Source: Melanopsichium pennsylvanicum (lineage: Eukaryota; Basidiomycota; Ustilaginomycetes; Ustilaginales). From it: 64,000 bases of DNA. The position numbers and the translations under genes were made by a program. Location of the stretch: assembly GCA_900208305.1 (NCBI GenBank), contig OAPG01000001.1, positions 1,054,001-1,118,000 on the forward strand, written 5' to 3'. How positions within the stretch are numbered: position 1 is the stretch's first letter; each line of letters starts with the position of its first letter. The notes beneath the pieces are model-generated. The model saw nothing but the letters and a program-made list of their open reading frames with translations. It made no database searches and was not told where the DNA came from. Below, one piece after another: positions 9,101 to 18,317 of the stretch.

Positions 9101-11559
9101 ACAAGAAGGAGGGTGATTCCGAGTCGGACCATGGGCTTTCGCAGGCAAACGACTATCTGGGTCCCGTCAAGGAAGGCAAGGAGGCGCACATCTGGCCGGG
9201 ACAGGATTACGCAAACGAGCGTGTTATGGAGTGGCACACTCTCAGCAAGCCGGCAGAAGACCTGTTTCCACGCGACAAGTTCCCACGAATGCCATGGCAC
9301 GATGTTGGTCTCCAACTTGTTGGGCAGCCAGCTCGTGACCTGTGTCGTCACTTCATCCAGCGCTGGAACTTCCTGTTGCGCATCAAAAATCACACGCGAC
9401 AGATGCCGTTCCTCGTGCCTCCTCCCGACTTTACTCCCGAGGAACTGCAAAAGTACGGTCTCACAGGTACCTGTGAGGTGCAGATTTGTCGTTCGGCGGG
9501 CCCCTGGAGCTTAGGCACACAAAATAAGATCGAGCACTCCATCCAGAACGCTTACCTCAAGTCGATTCAGATGAGTGACCACTTCGTCTACATCGAGAAC
9601 CAATTTTTCGTCACCTCGACGGTCATGGAGGGCAACAAGATTGAGAACAAGATCGGTGAAGCTCTTGTCAGCCGCATTGTCCGAGCGCACAGAGAGGGCG
9701 CACCTTGGCGTGCTGTCGTTGTCATCCCGCTCATTCCCGGTTTCCCGATGCCGATTGACCATCCGGATGCCTCGTCAGTCCGACTCATCGTTGATTTGCA
9801 GAACCGATCCATTTCTCGTGGTGAACACTCGATCTTTGGCAAGCTGCGGAGGGAGGGTATCGACCCAGAGCAGTATATCAGCTTTTTCTCTCTCCGCACT
9901 TGGGGCAAGCTGCGCGGTGGTCAGCTCACCACTGAGCAAATCTACTTGCATGACAAGATCATGATCGTCGACGACCGCCTTGCTATCATCGGATCGGCCA
10001 ACATCAATGAGCGCAGCCAGCGTGGTGACCGCGACTCGGAGCTTGCTTGTGTCATCCGCGATCACGATATGATCGACAGCTATATGGCCGGTAAGCCGTA
10101 CAAGGTCGGCCGTTTCGCACACACTTTGCGGATGAGACTCATGCGCGAGCACCTCGGTGTCGACGTTGATGAACTCGAGGCTAACGAAAGACGCGGTGAT
10201 GAAGCGAGACAGTCTGCACACGGCCATGGTTCCGTCAACGGGCACGAAGCTTCTGCCGCTGTTGCTTCGATGTACTCTGATGGTCTAGAACAGGCTGACA
10301 CGGAGGACGAGTGGGACCCGGATCATGAGCAAAGTCATAATGGCCTCGCTAGGCATGGCGACAATGAGTCTGGTCCTGCAGACATTGTCGAGACCCAAAC
10401 CAACAGGCAGGTTCTCAAAGACAAGACATCCAACGTGGCCAATCGCGATAATGGTACTATGTCCACAATGCGTCGTCAGATCAAGGAAACCCTTGCAAAT
10501 GGCAAGGAGAAGGCCGAGAACAACATGACAGCCGATCAATTATCGTCGGAATCAGCTAATCACAACGAGAGGTACCAGGCAGCTCGCGACGAGCGGATTG
10601 ATGTTAGTCTCCGAGGCGAGGACACGCAAAAGTTTGTCGATGGCAAGTACGATAACACCATGGAGCCCACTTTGGAAGAGAAACTGCTCATGAATGACGG
10701 ACATGCAGTCAATGGTCGATCAAGTCACCACAGTGATCCCGACAACAAGCAATCGCAATATGGCTCGCACCGAGGATCCGTAGACCACCGTCAACTCCTA
10801 GGCTCACTCTCTTCCTCCAGCCTCGGCCCTGAACGCGAGACTGAAATGCTACACCGTCAACGTGGTCGCTTCCAGTCCGAATCCTCGGCAATTGACGACG
10901 TTCGCCGAAAGCTGAACGGGCGCATGTCTAATGATCTTTGGAAGCTTCCCGCGGCCTCGCTCGAGATCGATGCCTTCCGTTTTCAGGATCCTGTCGACGA
11001 CTCGTTTTACGTGGACTACTGGCTCACGTGTGCAGTGCACAATACGCAGATCTTCAGGAAGGTCTTCAAATGTGTGCCAGACGACACCGTCACTACCTGG
11101 GCCGAGTACAAGCATTTTGGGGCGTGGTCGGACAGGCTGGCTCGTTCGGGCAAGTTTGGCGCCAAGGAGTCGAAGAATGAAAGAGATGCTCAGGCGCACA
11201 GTGTGCCGGGGGCTAGCGTTGGAGGGCCTGTCGGACAGATCAGTACACAGGATCAGAACGGTACTGGCAAGACGAAGAGCATGAAGGAAGAAATCGATCG
11301 GAATGTGCCTTCCACTCTGCGTGATGCTCCTTCGCCAGGACAGAACGGCGCTGTTGGAGGTGGTAGGGATAAGGAGGGGAAGAAGGAAAAAGAGATAGAA
11401 GGGTTTTCGACGAGAGAACTCGAGCAGATGGAGGCACTGTTAGAAGAGTGCAGAGGTAGCTTGGTCTTGCATCCAACAAGGTTCTTGGAAGCGGAAGATC
11501 ACAGCAACAATTTCCTCTTTGCTATGGATAGGATCAATCCTTTGCTGATTTACGATTGA
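6127..11559 (+). CDS. SPO14: Phospholipase D (PX-PH type, Spo14/PLD1 family)
   Basis: Phospholipase D cleaves phosphatidylcholine to phosphatidic acid and choline, and in fungi acts in membrane traffic and sporulation signalling. The product has 1810 residues from the ATG at 6127; a CTG/ATG-like extension to 6106 would add seven residues. Residues 1-480 are hydrophilic and low-complexity. A PX domain follows at about 490-660 (RIELEYGDGLVKWVIYREL), then a PH-like region at about 665-850 (KWFIVRESFIAIV). The catalytic core has both HKD motifs: HEKLCVID with His955 and HDKIMIVDD with His1275, the latter followed by GSANINERS. The C-terminal 450 residues hold a hydrophilic spacer and a conserved end (DPVDDSFYVDYW). 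Both catalytic motifs are intact, so the enzyme should be active. Convergent with PEX4. Confidence 0.95.
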   Translation: MSSGTSFADLAHQAWDTATQATGLSAIGEYAYGSNQDDARSPAAEDQKQSNGVANASNDDNDTSQTPSRPEPYRGAPGNHPNDPAARINHPDAVKGHSDPHGNDSMREPKVDHHKSNGKAEAHGGPSVKHPAQIKREDDMGQTMIERALGDEGLTAKRQGTVYDKQLENEMDGSYKDTQKQTKPETAAAELGQPIHSERNQSHDDHGHQNKPELSEDAHQPHAANRGPSWASRPDDKQRAKIARMKEEQAAGTWKRRFSSFGPTSDEQSPSAPSKGKTSEDKEKGGGLFSGMFDNSPSRPSLSIFGSSNTQRAGTHRDPANKDQNDDVSTSAVDGKGKQRDHTDGRPEASRTSSRWADNSNKLRNAFEPPTPSVKTDMPNSQQNNDDVPTPELTPDAQKLRAITKIMLGPGNNKSNAASPDEGTASGSGAGQGPQTRWAQLKKKVRESQKVKKEQQKSSAVGLDLAKELQTGILPVFLLKMAVERDESKRRRIPVLLNHLRLRVTDSVNPMHNTHAVFRIELEYGDGLVKWVIYRELRDFINLHAHYRAAALRGYLGRSIGGNSTEGDVGLPSFPKMSLPYFNQLQRQGKTSRADFARLQRDALENYIIDLIRRTMFRAEANRLCKFFEISALSVSLASRGGHQGKQGYLRILSRSSRKKDQKSMLTPARWAKAYEPKWFIVRESFIAIVNEPDSLQLYDVFLMDDEFKVERPKRLYKQTMHIAHGLTRSDEKKGVEIESSEQPDSSTNSGTKEASYDQTSLLTGGHFKDVDPNKRDEAHSKERHASSHTFYIRNAERKLKLVAKNERMMEQFIVSMQKMAARNIFGGTNRFESFAPLRLNVSAQWLADGRDYYWNLSKALMMAKDRVFIHDWWLSPELYLRRPGHPKWRLDNMLKKKAEEGVKIFVIIYNEVSNNFTPTDSNYTKQRLIGLHRNIFVQRSPSHFQTGTFYWAHHEKLCVIDETIAFMGGLDLCFGRYDTPAHVLVDDALYHKKEGDSESDHGLSQANDYLGPVKEGKEAHIWPGQDYANERVMEWHTLSKPAEDLFPRDKFPRMPWHDVGLQLVGQPARDLCRHFIQRWNFLLRIKNHTRQMPFLVPPPDFTPEELQKYGLTGTCEVQICRSAGPWSLGTQNKIEHSIQNAYLKSIQMSDHFVYIENQFFVTSTVMEGNKIENKIGEALVSRIVRAHREGAPWRAVVVIPLIPGFPMPIDHPDASSVRLIVDLQNRSISRGEHSIFGKLRREGIDPEQYISFFSLRTWGKLRGGQLTTEQIYLHDKIMIVDDRLAIIGSANINERSQRGDRDSELACVIRDHDMIDSYMAGKPYKVGRFAHTLRMRLMREHLGVDVDELEANERRGDEARQSAHGHGSVNGHEASAAVASMYSDGLEQADTEDEWDPDHEQSHNGLARHGDNESGPADIVETQTNRQVLKDKTSNVANRDNGTMSTMRRQIKETLANGKEKAENNMTADQLSSESANHNERYQAARDERIDVSLRGEDTQKFVDGKYDNTMEPTLEEKLLMNDGHAVNGRSSHHSDPDNKQSQYGSHRGSVDHRQLLGSLSSSSLGPERETEMLHRQRGRFQSESSAIDDVRRKLNGRMSNDLWKLPAASLEIDAFRFQDPVDDSFYVDYWLTCAVHNTQIFRKVFKCVPDDTVTTWAEYKHFGAWSDRLARSGKFGAKESKNERDAQAHSVPGASVGGPVGQISTQDQNGTGKTKSMKEEIDRNVPSTLRDAPSPGQNGAVGGGRDKEGKKEKEIEGFSTRELEQMEALLEECRGSLVLHPTRFLEAEDHSNNFLFAMDRINPLLIYD

Positions 11560-11913
11560 GCAGGTGCTCCATTATCGTCATTGATCATTCTCAGCTTGGA
11601 TTTCTAACAGCATTTTCGTGCTTGGTTTTGGGGTAATTTTTTTTACGTGTTTTTTTTTATTTTTTTTTATTTTTTGCTGCATGTCTGTTTTGCATCTTCT
11701 CAAATGCTTCTCTTTGCTCCTGATCGGGCTGTTTATAGACTGAAATTAGGCACTCCTGATGGTGTCGGGATGATTTTTCAGCTGGCAGACGAGATGTTAG
11801 GGATGGATGAGAATTAGTTATTGGTCCGGGTGTATGCGATGCTGGTGTGTGTATAAATACAAATGCTTGTGTTTTTTTGCCTTCTTTTCCATCCATGCTT
11901 TTCCATTGATCAT
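11560..11913. other. Intergenic, convergent 3' ends (PLD/PEX4)
   Basis: This 354-base spacer lies between the ends of two convergent genes. It is marked by a T-rich stretch with several T runs at about 11634-11674, compatible with 3' end or polyadenylation context. Nothing else was recognised. Confidence 0.5.
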
Positions 11914-12450
11914 CTACACCTGTTCGTCTATCAAATGGTTCTGAGCAAAGAGCATAGTGTACATCCGACACATCGACCCATACGCCCTAACATCACCCGT
12001 TCTGTACAATGTGGCTGCATCTACATTCAATGGACTGTCTGGCTCTGGTGCATCGAGCAGCGCTAGTATCGCAGTACATGCACTACTCAAGGACCAAGCT
12101 GGAGTCCATTGAGATTGCAAAATATCCAAACAGATCTCGCCATCCTTCCACGATACATTCGGATGGAAAATCTTGGTCTTGAACTTTATACTCGGTGGTT
12201 TGGTTGGGTAATTTGACGGAACGGCGATTGAGAGTTGAAATATTCCTCCGGTATAAAATCCGGAAGAAGGACCACGAATGATGGCTGTCCATTCAGAAAG
12301 ATCCTCCCCCTCAACATCCCAAGGTCGCAATTCGATAAGATCAGGATTGGCCGAAGGAGAACGATGTGGATGGGTAGAGGTTAGGCCAAGTTCTCGTTGC
12401 GTCGTTGCATATTCCTTCAAAAGGCGTTTGGTCGAGGTACTTGAAGCCAT
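11914..12450 (-). CDS. PEX4: Ubiquitin-conjugating enzyme E2, peroxin-4 type
   Basis: A 178-residue E2 that carries ubiquitin on a cysteine. Its sequence best fits Pex4/Ubc10, the peroxisome-associated E2 that monoubiquitinates the import receptor Pex5 so it can be recycled. Seen directly are a complete UBC fold, the HPN motif at 96-98 (IFHPNVSW), active-site Cys107 in GEICLDIL, and the Pex4-like sequences QWTPAWSL and DSPLNVDAATLYRTGD. The ATG at 12448-12450 gives a normal N-terminus (MASSTSTKRLLKEY); the open frame runs further upstream, but that part does not look like an E2. A general E2 is certain. The Pex4 subtype is inferred from the WTP and DSPLNVD patterns, and a search against Pex4 and Ubc family members would settle it. 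Confidence 0.85.
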   Translation of the reverse strand: MASSTSTKRLLKEYATTQRELGLTSTHPHRSPSANPDLIELRPWDVEGEDLSEWTAIIRGPSSGFYTGGIFQLSIAVPSNYPTKPPSIKFKTKIFHPNVSWKDGEICLDILQSQWTPAWSLSSACTAILALLDAPEPDSPLNVDAATLYRTGDVRAYGSMCRMYTMLFAQNHLIDEQV

Positions 12451-14641
12451 GTTTGATACTAATCTTTTGACGCTGAAGATCCAGTCCGCTCGATTGAAAA
12501 TCTGATAAACTGTCTGAGTGTGTGCGAAGTACGTCCGATGCAACGAAGAAAGCGTGTGATGGGCTTTCAGGTGTGCTTTGAGTAGAGGATTGAGTTGGAG
12601 AAGTAAAGACGACGCCAAGAACGATGGTGTACGAGCCGAATCCGTGCTTCCGGTAGCGAGTATAGCTTGAAAGCGCAAACGTCTGCTGTCGATTCAGGGA
12701 TCGTGGTCTAGCAGAAGGAGTCGAGTGTAGAGAAGATGGGAATAAGACGAGGAGGAACACCAGAATCCCGTTTTCACACCTCGAGCTTCTGCTTGGCTGT
12801 TTGCTTCGCTTTCCGGCTTTCATTTTTCCGGATGAACCGAAAGGAGAGTAGGGAATTTTTTCGACCATTTGAAATTGTACTTTTCGAACGATCTCACATG
12901 TTCTTTATCTGTTTTGTGTTCTTTATCTGTTTTGTGAGTCTAACATTTTAGAGAAATTCGAGCATGCATTGTCAGTCCTTGACGGTCATGACCTCAATGC
13001 AACAGAGTTGGCCGGGAAGGGGATGTGAAGAAAAAAAAAGAAGATCATATATCAAACGGGAGCTAAACCTGCAGGGTTCAGTCACACGATTGTTGTTTCT
13101 GCCCTGGATAGGAAGAATGGGAAAGGGTCGAGAGGAGGGACGATGCATCTTTACAAGTCTGTCGGCATCGATCGATCTGTACTGCTTTCTTGCCCCATAT
13201 GCACCATCTGCTCATCCTCTCTCATACGCTCAGTCTGGACGAGGTTTGAGCCCATGCAGAAGGACTTGCACAAATCGCTGCTCTCAAAACCTGCATAGCG
13301 CAACAGCCGAGCCTCATCGATGCTAGCTGAGACAAGTTTTCCATCCAGATTGGACTTTCCCTGCAAAGCATTCCCACATTGGAATGTTGGCATACACAGC
13401 TTTGTACAAATGGATAGATGGACAAAGATGCGGGTGAGTCTGCTGTTTAAACGTTCCGGTAACCGCACGCTATGACGGGCCTCCCGCCTGCTTTTTTTGA
13501 CGCCCATCCGATTGCGGTGTCCAACTTTCGTTGCTTAGCCAGACCAAAAATATCTTGACAAAATGTCATAGACTGAGGTCTTGCATTGAACCAAATTCTT
13601 TTTCGGTATGCCTTTAAACCACGTCGAGCACTGTACGGTAATTTCAAGTGAATCTACTATACGTGTCGGGTGTGAGCCGAAGATCAAATAGGTTGGATAC
13701 ATTACACAGCGAGCGGAGCAGGTCAAGGCAGCGAGTGCGAGGCTGCGTTGTGTAAGGGTCTCTGGGAGCGCAGATTATTGTAGGTTTCGCTTGAAATGCA
13801 GACAGCGTGCTTCAGCTTGGACTGACTTGAGGGCAACTCAATATGAAATCTATTTTTTTTGGTGTCTCGGACCATCCTTACGTCTATGTCCGTGCACCCT
13901 ACAGTAAGAATTGCTTAGGCGATTCCCTTTAGGCGATTCCCTGACAGCCAACGTGACGTGCTGACAGCAGGCGCACTACCAGTCTACTCTGTAGTCCTCG
14001 GAAGTAAAGCAAATGTAACTTAGGTCAAAGCCTCCACTCGCCCGCACCTTTTTTTCATTTCATTTAATTTTTTTTCTCATTTTTTTTTTTTGGTCTTGGT
14101 CGCTCACTCTTCGCGAAGCATCATCGATCTGGATGAAAGCGAGGTCAAATGACTGCATTAAAGCAGCTTACGCTCTCGGCCTGGTTTTCATTCTCACGGT
14201 ACTCACGATCTTGAGCTCTCATCATAGAACTGTCAAAATGTTCGGTCGGCTGAATGGTCCACTGCCTGATGTAACTGCTTGATGCCAGCCTTGGCTTGTG
14301 CGCTACACTCGGCAAATATCCCTGTATCAACTCACTACTTTACACCAATGCTCTGTCCGTTTGGCGTAGCCGCACAGCAAGCTGCTCCTTTCCCTTGAGA
14401 CGGGCATTCCACCAGAGTTGCAACCTGTTGCATCGATACAATCCACAGCCAAGCCTCAACTACCTCGCCCTACGTCCTATCAGTAGTCACATTTTCTCCC
14501 GTACCACCTTGCCATTATACCACCACCATCTACTCGTTGTCAACGTCCGCTCTTCGTAGCTGCCTCCCTCCCCTCTTTCTAACGAGCAATTCAAGAACTC
14601 GTCTCTCACTTCTTCATCACCATCTTATCGAGACAGCAAGA
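12451..14641. promoter_or_regulatory. Long divergent intergenic region PEX4/rhodopsin
   Basis: These 2.2 kb separate the divergent starts of PEX4 and the rhodopsin gene. Open frames are short and not recognisable as proteins. Features seen are a perfect 14-bp tandem duplication at 13915-13942, T-rich tracts at 14048-14091, and a pyrimidine-rich leader before the rhodopsin ATG. The length suggests extended regulatory sequence for the rhodopsin, but no defined operator was identified. Confidence 0.5.
13915..13942. repeat. Perfect 14-bp tandem duplication
   Basis: The 14-mer TTAGGCGATTCCCT occurs twice with no spacer, at 13915-13928 and 13929-13942, about 700 bp upstream of the rhodopsin start. 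It may be a local duplication or a doubled binding site; no factor is recognised. Confidence 0.9.
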
Positions 14642-15666
14642 ATGAACTCGTTCTACTATGACAACGTCCTCGACGCCTTCAAGAAGCCCGATGTCGGTAT
14701 CCCTCCCATTCCCCCTCACCTGGAGCACCCCGTTGTCTCCACTCAGTGGGGTCACACCTACCTCTGGGCCGTTTTCTTCATCATGGCCGGTTTCTCTGTT
14801 CTCTTCTTCATCTCTTCCCAGCGCGCTTCGTACCGTTACCGTCTCATGCACACTACCACTTTCTTCATCACCTCCATCGCTGCTCTCTCCTACTTTGCTA
14901 TGGCTACCGGCGTTGGCAAGACTTTGACCACCATTGGCGAAGGCCACCACGCCCCTCGCGAATTCTTCTACGCGCGATGTAAGTACAGACCCTTGAGAAT
15001 GACGCAAAGCTCCTGTCGCGGAGGCTTGCCAATTTTTGGCTTGTGGATGGAGGACTGGACCCACCAAGTGAACCCAAGACTGACTCTCGCCTCCTTTGCA
15101 TTCGGATCTACCGCCAATCTACAGACCTCGACTGGGCCTTGACTACCCCTCTCCTTCTCTTCGATCTCACTCTCCTCGCAGGCCTCCCCGTTGCTGAGAT
15201 CATCGTTCTCGTCCTTGCCGACGAAGTCATGATCGTCACTGGTGTCATCGCTGGCGTTCACCCTACCAAGACCGGCAAGTGGGGCTTCTTCGCCTTCTCC
15301 TGCGCTGCTTTCGCTTGGGTTCTTATTCAGCTTATCACCTCTGGCCGATCCACCGCTTTGCTTCGCAGCCCTAAGGTAGGGGGTCTGTACAACCAGGTTT
15401 CTCTCGCTCTTGTTGTTGTCTGGACCCTCTACCCCGTCGCTTTTGCCCTTTGCGAGGGTACCGGCAAGCTTAGCCCTGACAAGGAGATCCTCTTCTTTGC
15501 CATCCTGGACGTTATCGCCAAGCCTATCTGGGGTGCCTGGTTGCTCCTCGCTACCCCCGATGAGGGACACGTTCTCGTGCCCGAGAGCCTTTGCGCTCCT
15601 GCCGGCTCCCCCGCCAGCGGTGGCTACGGCGCCATCTCCCAGGAACCTCGTGCCGAGGACGCTTAA
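14642..15666 (+). CDS. Microbial (type I) rhodopsin, probable light-driven proton pump, two exons
   Basis: Seven-helix retinal protein of the fungal opsin family. The coding sequence is join(14642..14978, 15125..15666), 292 residues. The intron 14979-15124 has GTAAGT/CTACAG borders and splits the codon for Tyr113. After splicing, helix C reads ARYLDWALTTPLLLFD. By bacteriorhodopsin numbering this gives Arg112 (R82), Asp115 (D85, proton acceptor) and Asp126 (D96, proton donor). Helix G carries LDVIAKPIW with Asp241 (D212) and Lys245 (K216, the retinal Schiff-base lysine). All key pump residues are present, so a plasma-membrane outward proton pump is inferred, as for several fungal opsins; a sensory role cannot be excluded. 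Smut fungi are known to encode several opsins, and I do not know which paralogue this is. No carotenoid genes are adjacent. It is convergent with the MFS permease at 16752. Confidence 0.95.
14979..15124 (+). other. Intron of the rhodopsin gene
   Basis: A 146-bp intron with donor GTAAGT at 14979 and acceptor CTACAG ending at 15124, in phase 1. Removing it joins FFYAR to YLDWALTTP and restores an uninterrupted helix C. Reading through the intron in either flanking frame destroys the opsin sequence. Confidence 0.93.
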
Positions 15667-16751
15667 ACGATCCTCGGACTACTTTGCCAAGTTCGTGAAC
15701 AAACCAACCCCCCGGATGTGATGATACCTGGAACGCTTGCATTCCCGGCAAGCAAGTTTACCTTCTCACTTCGACAGTCCGGCTATCCTTTGCCCTGGTC
15801 TATGCCATCGGAAGACACTTGTCTCCCCTTGGCTTGCACACTTATCCCTCTTACCTTTCAGCTGACCAAAGATGCAGCTTCTCTTGCGTTCACCCTGCAG
15901 TATCCATGTCGCCTGACGAATTCACCTTTGTGTCGTCTTGTGTCTTGAACCTCAATTGATCCTTGATTCACAAACAAATGCTGCAATTTTGATTATTTTG
16001 CGTTTTCATCAAAAGATGTTGAGAATTTAGTAATGATTGGAGGAGGGCTGCCACCCCAGTGCGAGCGACAATCGCTTTTCTCGTAAGAAACGATATTGAG
16101 CACTTAAATGCGTTCTGGTTCACCACAACCCCATGTCATCAGCACTTGACTGCTTTCAAGAGCCTTGAAGATTCCCTTACCAAGTGGCGATGGTCGAAGC
16201 ACCAGGGTGATTGAGGGTGGTTAGACTTGCTCGCTCGCTTGGCTTTCGGCTGATTCAATCCATCGAGAACTGCTAAGTTACTTCTCTTCGACGGCATCGT
16301 CAGAAGATGCAACGAAAGAGAAGACAAAATGAAATGCACAGGCAGTAATGTACGCATAAATAGAAGAGACAGGTGGGGGTTTAGGGTTTGGAGCGTTGGG
16401 CGTGCGGCTTGTCAAATTCCGCCATTTCGATTGGAGGATTCTTTTTGCGCGTTGGAATTGCTTCCGCTTAACGTTTCAACGCGAATTGTTGGGGATGGCT
16501 CATCATCGCGACAACTTGACAGCCTATCATGTCGACAGATGTACAAAACGTATGCACATTAAGCACTGAACAAGTCTCGATTTTTGCTCGATTTTGTCAA
16601 GGCCAACTCTGAAAAAAGTGGCTGATGAGAGAAAGAGCCAAAAGAACTAAATTTTATTATAAAAAAAAGTGACAGGAAAGTGTCTAGCATTCTTCTTCCC
16701 TTCCCTTTCACCCTCGGCAATGATACCTGATGTTGATCATCTGGAATTGAT
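15667..16751. other. Intergenic, convergent 3' ends (rhodopsin/MFS permease)
   Basis: This interval of 1.1 kb contains only short open frames without recognisable protein sequence, and A/T-rich 3' end context near 16650. No RNA gene or repeat was seen. Confidence 0.55.
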
Positions 16752-18317
16752 CTAGTAAGGGTACCTAAAGTTAGTACGCTGCTTATCTGTCAAGTCAGTC
16801 AGGTCTTCGTGATCCTCCGCCTTTTGACCTTCCAACTCGTCGACCTCGTTCAAGAGACCGTTTTTCTTGTTCCACATGTAGTGCGTAGTACCGATAGCAG
16901 TCAAGCATATGGCGGCGGCACCAAACATAGCAATCAAGGTGATCTTTGCTGGGACGTAGTTGGGTGCATCTTTGACTCGATAAGTTTGTGGACCGATGAG
17001 ATTTCCGGTCGAGTATCCTATTTGTAGGAAAGTGTTGAAGACGATGCGTTTGCTTGTACCCGAAACACTTGAGCTTAAAAAGCTGTACAGGAAAGGGGAA
17101 GCGACAGGATACGCAAAGGCAATAGTATAACCGGAAAAGCGAGCAGCTTTGCCACTAGTAGGAACGGCAATCATCATTGTACCACCAACCACAGCGATGA
17201 TGTACATAAGCACACCAGGAATCACCCTAGTCCTTGTCTTGTAAGAGAGCCAAGCTCCGAAATAGACAGAGACAACTTCCATAGCACCCGGTGCCATACC
17301 CAATAGTGCGGTTTTCTTGCTATCGTATCCAAATTGTTTGATGATCTCGCTTCCGAAATTGGACACGCCTCCATTGGCAATGTTAGCAGTGAGCACGGCG
17401 CAAAAGAACATATAGAGACGAGGATCACGAAGCGCTTCATATAGCTGCTCCCATTTCCACTTTGTATCGTGGATACCCGATTTGTTCTGCTTGATCCTAT
17501 ACACTGCCACCTGTCTCTCCCTTTCGTTGAGGTATCGGATTGTCGCAGGAGAATCAGGCATGAAGACAAACAGGACCAAACCAAACAGCAGAGCAATACC
17601 TCCTAGAATGAGATACATCTGTTGCCACACTTTGAGTTTGTGTTGTTTTTGTACTTGAAGAGCGTACGAGATACCACCACCGAGGATCTGTGCCCAACCG
17701 TTGTTGGCAAACCAGATGGATGTTCTTGTTACTTGTTCTTGTTGGGTATAAAATCGTCCCGTTAGAAGAATGAAAGCGGGTGTTAACGCTGCTTCCCACC
17801 AGCCAAGAAGAAATCGGACTCCGACCAATTGACCGTAGTTCTTACACGCAGCATGTGCGCCAAGTGAAATCGCCCAAAAGGTAATGCACACCGCCACGTA
17901 TAGAGACAGCTTGACTTTTTGCAAAAAGAATCCGTGGATGGGAGTGGCAACCAAATAGCCGACGTAGAAGAACGAGCCTAGCCATGAGTACTCTTGTCCT
18001 TTGAGATGTGTGTCTTTCTTAAGTCCGAGGAGTGAGGCGTAATTGAGAGAGGTTTTGTCAAGAAATTGCATCAGGACGGCGACGCACATGATGGGCATGA
18101 GGATGCAGTCGATTTTGCGAAGTACACGTTTGAGCTCGTCTTTGGTGACCGAAGTGGCTGAAGCAGCGAGAGCCGCTGCTTTGGCATTCTCACCCTTATA
18201 TTCAGCGGAAGTGACCTCACCGACGTAGGATGAGAGTTTGGCTTCGGCGTCATGTTTGAGGGAGGGTGACTTGGCGAGTGCCAGCTCAGATGCTGATGTT
18301 GGGTTGGTGGCGTCCAT
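16752..18317 (-). CDS. MFS permease, anion:cation symporter (allantoate/vitamin permease) family
   Basis: A 521-residue transporter with about 12 predicted membrane helices and cytoplasmic, charged N- and C-termini. The sequence matches the fungal ACS family (Dal5, Tna1, Vht1, Liz1, Seo1 relatives). Signs are the first-helix segment MQFLDKTSLNYASLLGLKKD, YSWLGSFFYVGYL, and GVRFLLGWWEAALTPAFILL, followed by the loop with FMPDSPATIRYLNERER. The substrate cannot be read from sequence; family members move allantoate, ureidosuccinate, nicotinate, pantothenate, biotin or small peptides. The start ATG at 18315-18317 is the first in frame. The upstream region contains five HGATAR motifs, which hints at GATA-factor (nitrogen) control. 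Intronless, convergent with the rhodopsin gene. Confidence 0.9.
   Translation of the reverse strand: MDATNPTSASELALAKSPSLKHDAEAKLSSYVGEVTSAEYKGENAKAAALAASATSVTKDELKRVLRKIDCILMPIMCVAVLMQFLDKTSLNYASLLGLKKDTHLKGQEYSWLGSFFYVGYLVATPIHGFFLQKVKLSLYVAVCITFWAISLGAHAACKNYGQLVGVRFLLGWWEAALTPAFILLTGRFYTQQEQVTRTSIWFANNGWAQILGGGISYALQVQKQHKLKVWQQMYLILGGIALLFGLVLFVFMPDSPATIRYLNERERQVAVYRIKQNKSGIHDTKWKWEQLYEALRDPRLYMFFCAVLTANIANGGVSNFGSEIIKQFGYDSKKTALLGMAPGAMEVVSVYFGAWLSYKTRTRVIPGVLMYIIAVVGGTMMIAVPTSGKAARFSGYTIAFAYPVASPFLYSFLSSSVSGTSKRIVFNTFLQIGYSTGNLIGPQTYRVKDAPNYVPAKITLIAMFGAAAICLTAIGTTHYMWNKKNGLLNEVDELEGQKAEDHEDLTDLTDKQRTNFRYPY

Noticed and set aside
8095..9450. Long minus-strand frame inside the phospholipase D gene
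   Set aside because: Antisense shadow caused by codon bias of the PLD catalytic region.
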